From assembly GCA_022653735.1 (NCBI GenBank), contig JALCSU010000011.1:1-58005 (forward strand): a stretch of DNA of 58,005 nucleotides. The letters are read 5' to 3'. The DNA comes from Bacteroidales bacterium. GTDB taxonomy: Bacteria > Bacteroidota > Bacteroidia > Bacteroidales > UBA932. Numbering within the stretch: position 1 is the stretch's first letter; every line of letters starts with the position of its first letter. Made by a program: the position numbers and the translations under genes. Below the pieces are notes generated by a model. That model worked only from the letters and a program-made list of their open reading frames with translations. It searched no databases and was not told the DNA's origin. Shown here piece by piece: positions 43,634 to 53,285 of this stretch.

Positions 43634-44245
43634 TCAGATAGGGAATATGAGGAAGACAGCCACATCCCAGAGGCAGTGCGAGATCGTCACCGCCGCCAGA
43701 TCGCGCCTCCATGCATAGAGGAGAGACCAGAATATGCCGCATACTAAGGCGGCCATGACAAGCATGAAGTTCAAGGAGAGAATATGGACTAATGAATATA
43801 TCGCCGCTGCCAGCATCACTGCCAGCGGCCATCTGAATCGGCCCAGGAACGCGCGAAGAACAGTGCCCCTCCAGAATATTTCCTCAGCCGGACCGATGAC
43901 CAGAAGCAGAGCGGCGCCAATGAGCCACGGATTACCATTGCCTTTCAGGCCATATATCGCATTCACTTCCGGTTTTGCGAATGCGAACATCATGGATGAC
44001 AATTTGTCACCAATCCAGAACATTCCCCACAGAATGGCGGCAGAGGCTATTCCGATGGCGATTTCTTTTGGTGAAAAATGCCATTGCGCCTTGAAATCCG
44101 GCACGAGGCAAAGGCTGATGCCTATCAGGATGACTGCCGCGGTTGTCATGCACGCCCAGAAACTGAGGTGAGGCGCAGTCCAAGGAGAGAACATCAGGCA
44201 CCAAAGCAAGAATGCGATGAATATGGCGACTAAGACTTTCTTCAT
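43634..44245 (-). CDS. CPBP-family intramembrane metalloprotease
   Basis: The protein of about 203 residues has six or more membrane helices and the CPBP (Abi/CAAX protease-like) motifs: GPAEEIFWRG with the EExxxR signature, the SLVHI segment, and HCLWD. Substrates are unknown; family members take part in prenylated peptide processing or bacteriocin immunity. I chose the start at 44245 (MKKVLVAIF) because it gives a proper N-terminal helix; the frame is open to 44287. Divergent from menA. Confidence 0.85.
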   Translation of the reverse strand: MKKVLVAIFIAFLLWCLMFSPWTAPHLSFWACMTTAAVILIGISLCLVPDFKAQWHFSPKEIAIGIASAAILWGMFWIGDKLSSMMFAFAKPEVNAIYGLKGNGNPWLIGAALLLVIGPAEEIFWRGTVLRAFLGRFRWPLAVMLAAAIYSLVHILSLNFMLVMAALVCGIFWSLLYAWRRDLAAVTISHCLWDVAVFLIFPI

Positions 44246-44322
44246 GATCACGTATTGTAAAATTAGTAACAAAAAGCAATCATCCAAAATATCACATTAT
44301 TTAGTTTCGCAAGGAAAGATAT

Positions 44323-44330
44323 TATCTTTG
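44323..44330 (+). promoter_or_regulatory. -7 element of menA
   Basis: TATCTTTG lies 28 bases before the menA ATG at 44359; no convincing -33 box. Confidence 0.5.
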
Positions 44331-44358
44331 CAAGCAATCAAAAAGAGAATATGCCTTC

Positions 44359-45306
44359 ATGAATAATTGGATTCTTGCTACTCGTCCTTGGTCATTGCCG
44401 GCCTCTTTCGTTCCGGCTCTGATAGCCTTCGCCTACGCCTTCTGGTCTGTCAAGTCCGGCATCACCTACCCTGGCGGAATGGGTTGGCACGAGCCATTGT
44501 CTTCCTGGAGCGTTCCGTCCTGGCTATTGGGAATATTCGCCGTCTGTGGGGCTGTAATATTCCAGATTGCGGGGAATCTGATCAGCGATTACTACGATTT
44601 CAATCATGGGGTCGATCGCGCTGGCACTTTCGGCTCCAGCCGCATGCTCGTGAATGGGGTTTTCACGCCTCGCCAGATACTGTATTTCGGGCTGATGGCA
44701 CTAGCAATCGGCATATTCATAGGCATGCTGACATCCCTCTTCGCAGGGCCACATATTCTTTGGATAGGGTCGCTCGGAGTGATCGGCACCTACTTCTACT
44801 ATATTCTTAAATATCATGCCTTAGGGGACTTATGCATATTCATAATATTCGGCATTCTGGTTCCCCTCGGAGTAACTTACAGCATGCTGTCAACTCTGGA
44901 CTGGCATATTCTTGCTGTCACTGCGCCGATAGGGTTGCTAATCGTGAATATCCTGCATGCGAACAACACCAGAGACATACGCGACGACGGAAAGGCCTCC
45001 ATCACGACTCAGGCGATGCTGCTAGGGCTGAAATGCAGCAAATATAAATATGTCGTTTACACGATCTTGGCATATGCTGGAATTCTGGCATGCTGCATCC
45101 TTGGAATACTGCCTTGGACCTGCGTCGCCGTGGTTCTCACCGCTCAGATCGCCGTCCGGAACATAAGGTGCATGTTTTCGGCTCACTCGACCGACCACCC
45201 CGAAGCCATCAAATCCCTAGATTCAATGACTGCCCAGCTAGTCATCGACTTCGGACTCATCCAGGTCCTCGCCATCGCTGCCAGCGCCATCACCCGCAAC
45301 CCCTAA
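44359..45306 (+). CDS. menA: 1,4-dihydroxy-2-naphthoate prenyltransferase (UbiA family)
   Basis: MenA attaches the isoprenoid tail to dihydroxynaphthoate in menaquinone synthesis. The 315-residue protein has about nine membrane helices and the two Asp-rich prenyl-diphosphate motifs, NLISDYYDFNHGVD (Asn73, Asp77, Asp80) and HANNTRDIRDD. The KYHALGDL segment also fits MenA. All five Ile-Phe pairs in this protein are encoded by ATA-TTC, i.e. they contain the hexamer ATATTC. Confidence 0.9.
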   Translation: MNNWILATRPWSLPASFVPALIAFAYAFWSVKSGITYPGGMGWHEPLSSWSVPSWLLGIFAVCGAVIFQIAGNLISDYYDFNHGVDRAGTFGSSRMLVNGVFTPRQILYFGLMALAIGIFIGMLTSLFAGPHILWIGSLGVIGTYFYYILKYHALGDLCIFIIFGILVPLGVTYSMLSTLDWHILAVTAPIGLLIVNILHANNTRDIRDDGKASITTQAMLLGLKCSKYKYVVYTILAYAGILACCILGILPWTCVAVVLTAQIAVRNIRCMFSAHSTDHPEAIKSLDSMTAQLVIDFGLIQVLAIAASAITRNP

Positions 45307-45341
45307 CGGTCTTAAGCGAGCGTCTCTGAATGCCCATATTC

Positions 45342-45373
45342 AAAAAGAGGCAACCCTGATGGATTGCCTCTTT
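45342..45373 (-). terminator. Terminator of tRNA-fMet, possibly bidirectional
   Basis: AAAGAGGCAA (45344-45353) and TTGCCTCTTT (45364-45373) form a perfect 10-bp stem with a 10-base loop, ending in TTTTTG on the minus strand, 5 bases after the tRNA 3' end. It lies between convergent menA and the tRNA and may stop both. Confidence 0.85.
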
Positions 45374-45377
45374 CAAG

Positions 45378-45450
45378 TAGCGGGGAAAGGACTCGAACCT
45401 CTGACCTCCGGGTTATGGGCCCGACGAGCTACCAACTGCTCTACCCCGCG
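45378..45450 (-). tRNA. Initiator tRNA-fMet (anticodon CAT)
   Basis: The 73-nt cloverleaf has the D arm GAGC-AGTTGGTA-GCTC, anticodon loop CCCATAA (anticodon at 45415-45417), and T loop TTCGAGT. Initiator hallmarks are all present: an unpaired first base pair (C1 opposite U72), three consecutive G:C pairs next to the anticodon loop, and A11:U24 in the D stem. The CCA end is not encoded. Confidence 0.95.
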
Positions 45451-45467
45451 ATATTGTTTTGGGATTG

Positions 45468-45498
45468 CAAAGGTACGGATTTTTTTTAAATATCCAAA
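45468..45498 (-). promoter_or_regulatory. Full promoter of tRNA-fMet
   Basis: On the minus strand TTTG (45495-45498), 19 bases, TACCTTTG (45468-45475): an exact consensus promoter placed 17 bases before the tRNA 5' end, right after the hisS stop codon. Confidence 0.8.
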
Positions 45499-45506
45499 TT
45501 TTATTT

Positions 45507-46919
45507 TCACCGAGCGTCCAGGAACGCCGTGATTCCTTCAATGTCGTCTTTTGAAAAAGTTTGCTGGATGCCAGTAGACATATTCTTGATATTCACTTGA
45601 CCTGCGGAAGCCTCATTCTCTCCATTTATAGAGATGAATGGGATCGACTTGCGCTCGGCATATTCGAACTGCTTCTTCAACTTGGCGGCATCCGGATAGA
45701 CCTCGACCGAGATGGATCTGTCTCTCAGAGCCTTGGCAATCGGGAATATGTACTTCAGCGAGGCCGCATCCATATTCGCAAACAACAGGGTCGTGGAAGA
45801 TTCCAGCCCCTTCGGGAATTTGTCCAGTCCGGTCAGCACGTCATAGATTCTGTCGGCCCCGAAAGAAATCCCGACTCCGGACATGTCCGGAAGGCCGAAT
45901 ATTCCGGTAAGATTATCGTAGCGTCCTCCTCCGCAGATGCTCCCTATCTGGAAGTCAAGTGCTTTTACCTCGAAAATTGCGCCAGTGTAATAGTTCAGGC
46001 CGCGGGCCAGAGAGAGGTCCATCTCGACACGGCTCTGAACCCCAGCCGCGCCGATGAGCCCGAAGAGTTCCTCAAGCTCAGCCAAGCCTCGGAGTCCAGT
46101 CTCGGACACAATGCCCGAAGCCGAACCTCCGTTCATGAGGACTCGCATGGAAGAGAGTTTCTCAGAAGTGGTTCCGGACAGCTTCAGAATCTGCTCTATC
46201 ACTGCTACTGCCCCATCGGTGAGCCCTTTCTCGCGCATTTCTGCCTCAACGCTTTCCAAACCAATCTTGTCCAGCTTGTCAATTGCGACGGTGATGTCCA
46301 CGACCTTATCTGGAAAACCGCAAATTTCAGCGAAGCCCGTCAGCACCTTCCGATTGTTAATCTTGATGAGAACATTTACGTTCAGCAGGCTGAAAACCTT
46401 ATCAACTATCTGAACCAATTCCAGTTCATTCACTTGCGACTTGGAGCCAATCACGTCCACGTCACACTGGCAGAACTCACGATAGCGCCCTTTCTGAGGC
46501 CTGTCCGCCCTCCACACCGGCTGCAACTGGAACCTTTTGAATGGAAAAGAAATCTCGCTCTGGTGCTGCACCACATAACGAGCGAAAGGCACCGTGAGGT
46601 CATATCGCAGCCCTTTTTCGCACACTGCCTTGGAAAGCGCGACGCTGTTCACAGAACCCGAAACCTCGTCGATATATTCATTGAAATTGATTCCGCCGAA
46701 GGCATCCCCGCTATTCAGCACCCTGAAAAGCAGTTTGTCGCCCTCGTCCCCGTACTTCCCCAGCAAAGTGGAAAGATTCTCCATCGCAGGGGTCTCTATC
46801 TGGGAATATCCGAAAGTCTTGAAGACGCTTTTGATTGTATCGAAGATATAGTTGCGGCGGGCCATCTCTGCCTGGCCGAAATCGCGCGTCCCCTTAGGTA
46901 TTGAAGGTTTTTGTGACAT
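45507..46919 (-). CDS. hisS: Histidyl-tRNA synthetase
   Basis: This class II aminoacyl-tRNA synthetase of 470 residues has motif 2 ([19 protein letters not shown]), the histidine-specific [10 protein letters not shown] and GGGRYD motifs, motif 3 ([11 protein letters not shown]), and a C-terminal anticodon-binding domain. The start at 46919 ([14 protein letters not shown]) matches relatives; an ATG two codons earlier (MKM) is possible. The open frame to 47123 overlaps sppA on the other strand and is not used. Confidence 0.96.
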   Translation of the reverse strand: MSQKPSIPKGTRDFGQAEMARRNYIFDTIKSVFKTFGYSQIETPAMENLSTLLGKYGDEGDKLLFRVLNSGDAFGGINFNEYIDEVSGSVNSVALSKAVCEKGLRYDLTVPFARYVVQHQSEISFPFKRFQLQPVWRADRPQKGRYREFCQCDVDVIGSKSQVNELELVQIVDKVFSLLNVNVLIKINNRKVLTGFAEICGFPDKVVDITVAIDKLDKIGLESVEAEMREKGLTDGAVAVIEQILKLSGTTSEKLSSMRVLMNGGSASGIVSETGLRGLAELEELFGLIGAAGVQSRVEMDLSLARGLNYYTGAIFEVKALDFQIGSICGGGRYDNLTGIFGLPDMSGVGISFGADRIYDVLTGLDKFPKGLESSTTLLFANMDAASLKYIFPIAKALRDRSISVEVYPDAAKLKKQFEYAERKSIPFISINGENEASAGQVNIKNMSTGIQQTFSKDDIEGITAFLDAR

Positions 46920-46936
46920 TTTCATTTCTTTGGATG

Positions 46937-46944
46937 CAAAGTTA
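46937..46944 (-). promoter_or_regulatory. -7 element of hisS
   Basis: TAACTTTG on the minus strand, 17 bases before the hisS ATG. It lies 11 bp from the divergent sppA -7 element, so the two promoters overlap back to back. Confidence 0.5.
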
Positions 46945-46955
46945 GCAAAATTGCT

Positions 46956-46963
46956 TACATTTG
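46956..46963 (+). promoter_or_regulatory. -7 element of sppA
   Basis: TACATTTG lies 22 bases before the first sppA ATG. A TTTG at 46929-46932 has 23-base spacing, slightly long for a -33 box. Confidence 0.5.
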
Positions 46964-46985
46964 CATCAATCAGACTACCAGAGTT

Positions 46986-48812
46986 ATGAATATGAAAGAT
47001 TTTATCAAATGGGTGCTCGCAGTCTTGCTGGGTCTCTTCGTGTGGGGCATAATAAAGGTTTTCCTCTTCTTCATGGTTTTCGGATCTATGGCGGCTTCTT
47101 TCCAGACTATGTCTGCGCAGCAAGCCCCGGTGCTGCCGAAGGAAGGGGTGCTGCTTATGGATATGTCCAAATTCCAGCTTACGGACAGCGAAAACGAGAG
47201 CTTCAGCCTGCCTCTACAGAGCCAGGAGGTGCCGAACGTAAGCCTGCGAAAAGCCATAAAGGCATTGAATATTGCATCTGAGGATCCCGGCATAAAATAT
47301 CTTCTGATGAAAGTTGACGGAATATCTTCCAGCATAGCCAACATAGAAGAACTCAGGAAAGCACTCACGGACTTCCGCTCAGGAGGGAAGGCTGTGATGG
47401 CTTACGGAGTGAATTTCACGTCCGGATCATATTATTTGGCATCGGTAGCCGATAAAATCTACACCACGAGCCATCATGGCGGGAACGTGTTCATGCTGGG
47501 CGTGAGCAGCCAGATGATTTTCCTGAAAGACCTTCTGGACAAACTGGGAATCAACGTGCAGCTGATTCGCCATGGCAAATATAAGAGTGCCGGCGAAATG
47601 TACGTCAAGAATGCCCCAAGCCCTGAGAACGAGTACCAGAACCAAGAAATGATTTCTTCAATCTGGGAGACCATCGGCACCGAGACAGCGGAGGCCAGAG
47701 GCATCTCGCTCGATTCTCTCAATTCCTTCATCGACAATCTTTCGCTGGTGACTCCGGAAGACATGGTGGAACATAATCTCGTCGACGGCACCCTGTCCAT
47801 CGAGGACTACAAAGACAAGATTGCCGACCTCGCAGAGAAAGATTCCTACAAGGACGTCAGCCTGATTCCTTTCGAGGATTACGCTGCAGCCAAGGTCACC
47901 GACAATTCCAGCGCGAAACGTAAAATAGCGATCGTCTATGCCCAAGGCAATATCGTGGAAGGCAACGACCCGAACAATATCTCAGGAGACAGGTTTGCCT
48001 CCATACTGGCCAAAGTCAGGGCTGACTCTACGATAAAGGCAGTGGTCTTCAGAGTGAATTCTCCGGGAGGGACAGTGCTCTCCGCCGACAAAATCAAAGA
48101 GGAGGTGGATGCCCTGAGGGACGACAAGCCTGTCATCGCATCATACGGGTCTTATGCGGCATCCGGCGGCTACTGGATTTCCAACAGCTGCGACAGGATA
48201 TTCTCTGATGCGACAACCCTGACCGGTTCCATCGGGGTCTTCGCTGCCCTGCCTGACTTGAGCAAAGCCTTGAAAGACATAGCTCACGTGAATGTAGTGA
48301 GCGTGAAATCTCACGAGCATTCCGACGCACTTTCATTCACCCGTCCGCTCGACGAGGCCGAGCAAGCCTACATGCAGAGAAGCATCGAAGACATTTACGA
48401 ACTGTTCGTGAACACCGTGGCAGAAGGCAGAGGGATGGAGCCTGCCGCAGTGGACAGCATAGCTCAAGGCCGCGTATGGACCGGAGCAGATGCCATAGAA
48501 ATCGGACTGGTTGATGAAATAGGCGGGCTTTATGATGCTCTTGAATATGCTGCATCGGCTGCTGGGGATGATGATCTGGATTCTTGGAGCATCGTGACCT
48601 ATCCTTCACCTAAATCTAAAATAGAGCAAATCATGGATCAGCTTGGGCTGGGTCAGGACAGCGGAGAAGAAGCTGCGATAGCCATGTTCAAAGGCACGAT
48701 GTTCGAGAACGAAGCCAGGAATATATGGCATTGGGGTCGCTCTTGGATGAAAGGCTCTGCCGAGCAGCCAATCATGTTCGCAAGGCTGCCTTACGTCATG
48801 GAAATCCGATAA
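46986..48812 (+). CDS. sppA: Signal peptide peptidase SppA, long (67K) type
   Basis: This membrane-anchored serine protease of 608 residues degrades leftover signal peptides. One N-terminal membrane helix (residues 8-31) precedes two tandem peptidase-S49 domains. The general base Lys200 lies in HGKYKSAGE in the first domain and the nucleophile Ser393 in SYAASGGYW in the second, as in E. coli SppA. Start is ATGAATATG, with the second ATG at 46992 as an alternative. A strong terminator follows. Confidence 0.94.
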   Translation: MNMKDFIKWVLAVLLGLFVWGIIKVFLFFMVFGSMAASFQTMSAQQAPVLPKEGVLLMDMSKFQLTDSENESFSLPLQSQEVPNVSLRKAIKALNIASEDPGIKYLLMKVDGISSSIANIEELRKALTDFRSGGKAVMAYGVNFTSGSYYLASVADKIYTTSHHGGNVFMLGVSSQMIFLKDLLDKLGINVQLIRHGKYKSAGEMYVKNAPSPENEYQNQEMISSIWETIGTETAEARGISLDSLNSFIDNLSLVTPEDMVEHNLVDGTLSIEDYKDKIADLAEKDSYKDVSLIPFEDYAAAKVTDNSSAKRKIAIVYAQGNIVEGNDPNNISGDRFASILAKVRADSTIKAVVFRVNSPGGTVLSADKIKEEVDALRDDKPVIASYGSYAASGGYWISNSCDRIFSDATTLTGSIGVFAALPDLSKALKDIAHVNVVSVKSHEHSDALSFTRPLDEAEQAYMQRSIEDIYELFVNTVAEGRGMEPAAVDSIAQGRVWTGADAIEIGLVDEIGGLYDALEYAASAAGDDDLDSWSIVTYPSPKSKIEQIMDQLGLGQDSGEEAAIAMFKGTMFENEARNIWHWGRSWMKGSAEQPIMFARLPYVMEIR

Positions 48813-48836
48813 AGAGGACCTTGCCTGTCAAGAAAT

Positions 48837-48870
48837 CGGGATCTGCGTGCGCAGACCCCGGTTTTATTTT
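48837..48870 (+). terminator. Terminator after sppA, shared with the tsaC/sua5 end
   Basis: CGGGATCTGCG and CGCAGACCCCG form a G/C-rich stem with one bulged pair, followed by GTTTTATTTT. The T-run contains the stop codon of the convergent sua5-type gene (stop at 48864-48866). Confidence 0.8.
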
Positions 48871-49493
48871 CGTATTATTTGGATTTCACCATCAAGTTCC
48901 ACCTTAATGATTTGTGAGGAAAGCCCTGTGGCCCCTGCCTCCAATGAAGGCTGGACTATGTAGTCAACAGCATTTCTTATGGACTGGGGAATATCTGAAT
49001 ATGTCTTCGGCGTGGGTTCGCCAGAGATGTTGGCAGAGGTGGAGACGATCGGTCTACCAAGCTTGAAAGTGACCTGCCTGCAAAAATCCATCATCGGGAT
49101 GCGAATACCAACCGTTCCGTCTTCCGCCACCGCATTGCAGGCCAAGTGGAATCTGTCCGCCTTCTGAGCCTCCCCCTCGGCAGACCTTGGATAGGTGATA
49201 GCGCCAGGGTAGATGATAGTCATGGGCTTATCGTTCACTTCCACGAGCTGAATAGCCATCTGAGGAACCACCTTGATGTATTTAGCGACCATATCCAAGT
49301 CGCAGGCCAGCAGGACCAGGGCCTTGCTGTCCGAGCGATGCTTGATGTCGTAAATTTTCGCCACAGCCTCAGGATTAGTCGCATCACAGCCAAGCCCCCA
49401 GACTGTGTCCGTAGGGTAAAGAATGGTGCCGCCGTCTTTCAGCACAGCGACTGTCTCTTTCAATATCTCGGCAATGTCTTTTTTCATATTCAT
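48864..49493 (-). CDS. L-threonylcarbamoyladenylate synthase (Sua5/YciO/YrdC family)
   Basis: This 209-residue enzyme makes threonylcarbamoyl-AMP for the t6A37 modification of tRNA. YrdC-fold motifs are GTILYPTDTVWGLGCDA, KIYDIKHRSDSKAL, GTVGIRIP and STSANISGEPTP. There is no extra Sua5 C-terminal domain. Starts at 49493 (MNM) or 49487 (MKKD); the longer frame to 49667 overlaps the divergent yigZ-type gene and is rejected. Confidence 0.93.
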   Translation of the reverse strand: MNMKKDIAEILKETVAVLKDGGTILYPTDTVWGLGCDATNPEAVAKIYDIKHRSDSKALVLLACDLDMVAKYIKVVPQMAIQLVEVNDKPMTIIYPGAITYPRSAEGEAQKADRFHLACNAVAEDGTVGIRIPMMDFCRQVTFKLGRPIVSTSANISGEPTPKTYSDIPQSIRNAVDYIVQPSLEAGATGLSSQIIKVELDGEIQIIRK

Positions 49494-49502
49494 AAATTTT
49501 CC

Positions 49503-49510
49503 CAAAGATA
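49503..49510 (-). promoter_or_regulatory. -7 element of the tsaC/sua5 gene, close to ATG
   Basis: TATCTTTG on the minus strand is 9 bases before the first ATG and 15 before the second. Confidence 0.5.
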
Positions 49511-49590
49511 TGAAAAAATACTTTCGAGAGAACCTTAAGGCATTGAATGTTGCAATTTCCATTTGGATTCGGTATATTCGTATTCTTGGA

Positions 49591-50211
49591 ATGAGCACTT
49601 CCGATAATATCATCCAAGATGCGTACATGAGCATTCCGGCTCGTGGCGAGGGGCTGTTCAAAGACAATGGCAGCCGGTTTATTTCATTTGCTTATCCAGT
49701 CGAAAGCGAGGCAGAGGTCAAGGACATCGTGAGCAGCCTGAAAAAGGAATATCACGATGCCAGGCATCATTGCTATGCTTACCGGCTGGGCTACAAGGGC
49801 GACAAGTTCCGCGCTAACGATGATGGAGAGCCATCTTCGTCTGCCGGCAGGCCGATTCTAGGACAGATTGACTCCAGAGGGCTGAGTGACGTGCTGGTCG
49901 TCGTAGTAAGGTATTTCGGGGGCATAAAGTTGGGCATTCCAGGACTCATAAGGGCTTACAAGACAGCTTCCGCCGAGGCTCTGGACAACGCCGGCGTTGT
50001 GGAGAAAGTTGCTGGGAAATGGTTCAGGCTGTCTTTCGGATATGCCCAGATGAATGCCGTGATGGAAGTGATTAAGAATATGGGGCTGGCTCAGCGTAGG
50101 CAGGATTTTGGGAACGCATGCTCTCTGGAGGTAAGGGTGAGGCTCTCCATTGAAAATGATTTTATCATGCGCTTGTCCAAGATAGAAGGCTGCACTGTTG
50201 AGGCAACATGA
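49591..50211 (+). CDS. YigZ/IMPACT (UPF0029) family protein
   Basis: The 206-residue protein has the IMPACT N-terminal domain (SRFISFAYPVESEAEVKD, HHCYAYRLG, DDGEPSSSAGRPILGQI, VVVVRYFGGIKLGIPGLIRAY) and a C-terminal UPF0029 ferredoxin-like domain. Bacterial members may bind nucleic acid or ribosomes; the role is not settled. The start at 49591 (MSTSDN) fits relatives; earlier in-frame codons lie in the sua5-type gene region. Confidence 0.88.
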   Translation: MSTSDNIIQDAYMSIPARGEGLFKDNGSRFISFAYPVESEAEVKDIVSSLKKEYHDARHHCYAYRLGYKGDKFRANDDGEPSSSAGRPILGQIDSRGLSDVLVVVVRYFGGIKLGIPGLIRAYKTASAEALDNAGVVEKVAGKWFRLSFGYAQMNAVMEVIKNMGLAQRRQDFGNACSLEVRVRLSIENDFIMRLSKIEGCTVEAT

Positions 50212-50256
50212 CAGAGGAAAAACCGGAGGCTGGACTAACGAACTTTAATATATTTT

Positions 50257-51168
50257 ATGAATATGCCAAAGAATCTTATTTCAATCAGGGACTTCTCCAA
50301 GGATGAGATGCTCCATGTTCTGGACATTGCTCGCGAATTCGAGGCCGACAGAGAACAGAACTTCTTGGCCGGCAAGGTGATAGCCTGCCTATTTTTCGAA
50401 CCTTCAACCAGGACGAGGCTCTCGTTCGAAGCCGCCGTAAACCGTCTTGGGGCAAGAGTAATCGGTTTCCCGGATAACAGGAATACGTCCCAGACCAAGG
50501 GCGAGACGCTTGAAGACACCATCAAGATAGTCTCCAACTACGTGGACATGATAGTGATGCGCCATCCTCAAGCAGGAGCCGCCGACGTGGCTGCCAGCGT
50601 GGCATCTGTGCCAGTGATCAACGCAGGCGACGGGGCAAACCAGCATCCAACCCAGACTCTTCTGGATTTATATTCCATTCAGAAGACCCAGGGACGCCTG
50701 GATGACCTGGTCATAGACATGGTAGGAGACCTGAAATACGGGCGCACGGTGCATTCCCTGACAGAGGCTCTAAGTCTTTTCGACACGAAGTTCGTCTACA
50801 CTGCGCCGGAAGAGTTGAAAATGCCCCAGAAATATCTCGACTTGCTCGACTCCAGGCATATTCCTTATGTCCAGACCGACGATATAGAATACGCCTTAAA
50901 TGACTGCGACATCCTATACATGACCAGGGTGCAGCAGGAAAGATTCTCTGACATGGATGAATATAACAAAGTAAAGGACGTTTACAGACTGAGCGCCTCG
51001 ATGCTCGGCGGAGTAAAAAAGAATATGAGGATCCTGCATCCGCTTCCTAGGGTGAATGAGATTGCGACCGACGTGGACTCAACCCCATACGCCTATTATT
51101 TCCAGCAGGCTGGGAACGGCATGTATGTGCGAATGGCTATCATTTCCTACCTCCTAGGATACAGATAA
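50257..51168 (+). CDS. pyrB: Aspartate carbamoyltransferase catalytic subunit
   Basis: PyrB joins carbamoyl phosphate and aspartate in pyrimidine synthesis. The 303 residues contain the carbamoyl-phosphate site FFEPSTRTRLSFE (Ser50-Arg54), the DGANQHPTQTLLDL segment, GDLKYGRTVHSL and the aspartate-site HPLPRVNEI. Start is ATGAATATG (second ATG 50263). The regulatory subunit gene pyrI, often next to pyrB in Bacteroidales, is not here; serC follows after 115 bp. Confidence 0.96.
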   Translation: MNMPKNLISIRDFSKDEMLHVLDIAREFEADREQNFLAGKVIACLFFEPSTRTRLSFEAAVNRLGARVIGFPDNRNTSQTKGETLEDTIKIVSNYVDMIVMRHPQAGAADVAASVASVPVINAGDGANQHPTQTLLDLYSIQKTQGRLDDLVIDMVGDLKYGRTVHSLTEALSLFDTKFVYTAPEELKMPQKYLDLLDSRHIPYVQTDDIEYALNDCDILYMTRVQQERFSDMDEYNKVKDVYRLSASMLGGVKKNMRILHPLPRVNEIATDVDSTPYAYYFQQAGNGMYVRMAIISYLLGYR

Positions 51169-51283
51169 ATTAATATATTCTCGAATTTGGTTGGAAATCA
51201 CTTTTAATTTATTTATATTTACAACGATTTTAGTATTGAATTAAAACTACATTATTTGATAATACTTAATTTTTTTCGATAAT

Positions 51284-52357
51284 ATGGCAAAAGTACACGT
51301 TTTCAATGCAGGTCCTTGCCTGCTTCCTGAGATCGCTCTTGAAAAATCAATTGAGGCCATCAGGGACTTCAAAGGTACGGGTGTTTCTGTACTAAGCATA
51401 TCTCATAGGACTAAAGAATGGGAAGAAACCATGGAAGAGACCAGGGCTCTCTGGAAGGAGCTTCTGCATATTCCTGACACTCACGAGGTTGTATTCCTCG
51501 GCGGTGGCGCTTCCCTGCAGTTCCTTTATGTTGCCATGAACTATCTGGAGCATAAGGCTGCATATCTGGAAACTGGCGTATGGGCGAAGAAGGCTCTTAA
51601 AGAGGCCGCAGGCATCGGCAATGCCTACGCCATCGCCAGCTCAGCAGACAAGAATTACACCTATATTCCTAAGGGATACGAGATTCCTCACGACTTGGAT
51701 TACCTGCACATAACGACCAACAACACCATCTACGGAACAGAAATCAAGGAAGATTACGACTGCCCGGTGCCGCTCATCGCAGACATGTCATCGGACATCA
51801 TGAGCCGCCCGGTTGACGTAAGCAAGTATCAGCTAATCTACGGTGGCGCACAGAAAAATGTGGGCCCTGCCGGCGTGATATTCGCCATCATCCGCAAAGA
51901 CTCCCTCGGAAAGGTGACCAGGCATATTCCTACGATGCTTGACTACCGTACCCATATAGATAAAGGTTCTATGTTCAACACGCCTCCTGTGTTCGCCATC
52001 TACGTCATGAACGAGACTCTTAAGTGGATAAAGAGCATGGGCGGAGTTGAGGCCATGCGCAAACGTGACGAGGAGAAGGCGGCCCTGCTTTACAGCGAGA
52101 TTGACCGCAACTCGTTATTTGTAGGAACGGCAGCAAAGGAAGACCGTTCCATAATGAACGTATGTTTCGTGATGGCTCCTGGCCACGAGGCTCTGCAAGA
52201 TGAATTCATGACTTTTGCGAAAGGCCATGGCATGATTGGCATCAAGGGGCACCGCAGCGTGGGAGGCTTCAGGGCATCTCTGTACAATGCCTGCGAGCTT
52301 TCTGACGTTCAGGCTCTGGTGGACTGCATGAAAGAATTCGAAGACCTTAAGAAATAA
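51284..52357 (+). CDS. serC: Phosphoserine aminotransferase
   Basis: SerC transfers an amino group from glutamate to 3-phosphohydroxypyruvate. The 357-residue PLP enzyme has its Schiff-base Lys191 in [12 protein letters not shown], with LGGGASLQF for the phosphate group and a [15 protein letters not shown] C-terminal segment. First gene of a tight serC-serA-DUF1015 operon (gaps of 5 and 2 bp). The 115-bp leader region has only a near-consensus promoter (TATATTTA at 51214-51221). Confidence 0.96.
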   Translation: MAKVHVFNAGPCLLPEIALEKSIEAIRDFKGTGVSVLSISHRTKEWEETMEETRALWKELLHIPDTHEVVFLGGGASLQFLYVAMNYLEHKAAYLETGVWAKKALKEAAGIGNAYAIASSADKNYTYIPKGYEIPHDLDYLHITTNNTIYGTEIKEDYDCPVPLIADMSSDIMSRPVDVSKYQLIYGGAQKNVGPAGVIFAIIRKDSLGKVTRHIPTMLDYRTHIDKGSMFNTPPVFAIYVMNETLKWIKSMGGVEAMRKRDEEKAALLYSEIDRNSLFVGTAAKEDRSIMNVCFVMAPGHEALQDEFMTFAKGHGMIGIKGHRSVGGFRASLYNACELSDVQALVDCMKEFEDLKK

Positions 52358-52362
52358 ACGTC

Positions 52363-53283
52363 ATGAAAGTACTAGTCGCCACACAGAAACCTTTTTCAGC
52401 CGCAGCGGTGGCTGGAATCGAAGAAATAGTGAAAAGCGCAGGCTACGAGTTCGCAAAGCTTGAGAAATATGCTGACGCATCGGAGCTGGTCGCTGCCGTC
52501 GCTGATGCCGACGCCCTCATCGTCCGCTCCGACAAAGTGACGCCTGAAGTGCTAGACGCTGCCAAGAACCTTAAGATCGTGGTTCGCGCAGGCGCAGGCT
52601 ATGACAACATCGACCTCGCCGCAGCCACGGCTCACAATGTGGTCGTGATGAATACTCCAGGACAGAACTCCAACGCTGTCGCTGAACTTGCCATAGCCTT
52701 CATGATATTCATGAGCCGCAATCAGTTCACTCCTGCCACTGGCTCGGAAGTTCAGGGCAAGAAGCTTGGCATCCAGGCTTTCGGCAACGTCGGAAGGCTG
52801 GTCGGCAAGAAGGCTGAGGCTCTTGGGATGCAGGTGATGGCAATCGATCCTTTCATTCCTGCGGAGAAGATTCGCGAGGCGGGGGCCGAACCTGCCGATT
52901 CTCTGGAACACATGTATTCTTCTTGCAATTTCATCTCTATCCACATTCCTGCCACCCCGCAGACCATAGGCTCAATCGGCTACGACCTCATCTCCAAGAT
53001 GCCGAAAGGCGCTTGCCTGGTGAACACGGCACGCAAGGAGGTCATCGATGAGGCAGGCCTGGAGAAGGCTCTCGCAGAGAGAGAAGATCTGAAATACATC
53101 ACGGACGTGGCTCCGGACAATTACGCCGCCCTGAAAGAAAAGTTCGGGCTTCGCATATTCGCCACTCCGAAGAAGATGGGGGCTCAGACCGCCGAGGCCA
53201 ACATGAATGCCGGTCTCGCTGCTGCCCGCCAGATCGTCGATTTTTTCAAGACAGGAAATGCTAGATTCCAAGTAAATAAATAG
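52363..53283 (+). CDS. serA: D-3-phosphoglycerate dehydrogenase, short form
   Basis: SerA makes 3-phosphohydroxypyruvate, the first step of serine synthesis and the substrate of SerC. The 306 residues cover the catalytic and NAD domains only; there is no ACT domain, so the classic serine feedback site is absent. Motifs are the nucleotide loop AFGNVGR, the NTARKEVIDE segment with an arginine-anchored loop, and the ATPKKMGAQTAEANMN end. In the Rossmann motif the first glycine is an alanine. Confidence 0.93.
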   Translation: MKVLVATQKPFSAAAVAGIEEIVKSAGYEFAKLEKYADASELVAAVADADALIVRSDKVTPEVLDAAKNLKIVVRAGAGYDNIDLAAATAHNVVVMNTPGQNSNAVAELAIAFMIFMSRNQFTPATGSEVQGKKLGIQAFGNVGRLVGKKAEALGMQVMAIDPFIPAEKIREAGAEPADSLEHMYSSCNFISIHIPATPQTIGSIGYDLISKMPKGACLVNTARKEVIDEAGLEKALAEREDLKYITDVAPDNYAALKEKFGLRIFATPKKMGAQTAEANMNAGLAAARQIVDFFKTGNARFQVNK

Positions 53284-53285
53284 AA

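Noticed and set aside
45561..46904. 447-codon plus-strand frame opposite hisS
   Set aside because: Antisense shadow; hisS is complete with all class II motifs.
51169..51283. Riboswitch or attenuator before serC
   Set aside because: The 115-bp stretch is A/T-rich with no stable hairpin or known riboswitch core.
52363..53283. SerA nucleotide motif with Ala instead of the first Gly as a sign of inactivity
   Set aside because: The remaining Gly residues and catalytic segments are intact and the operon context is coherent, so I treat it as family variation.
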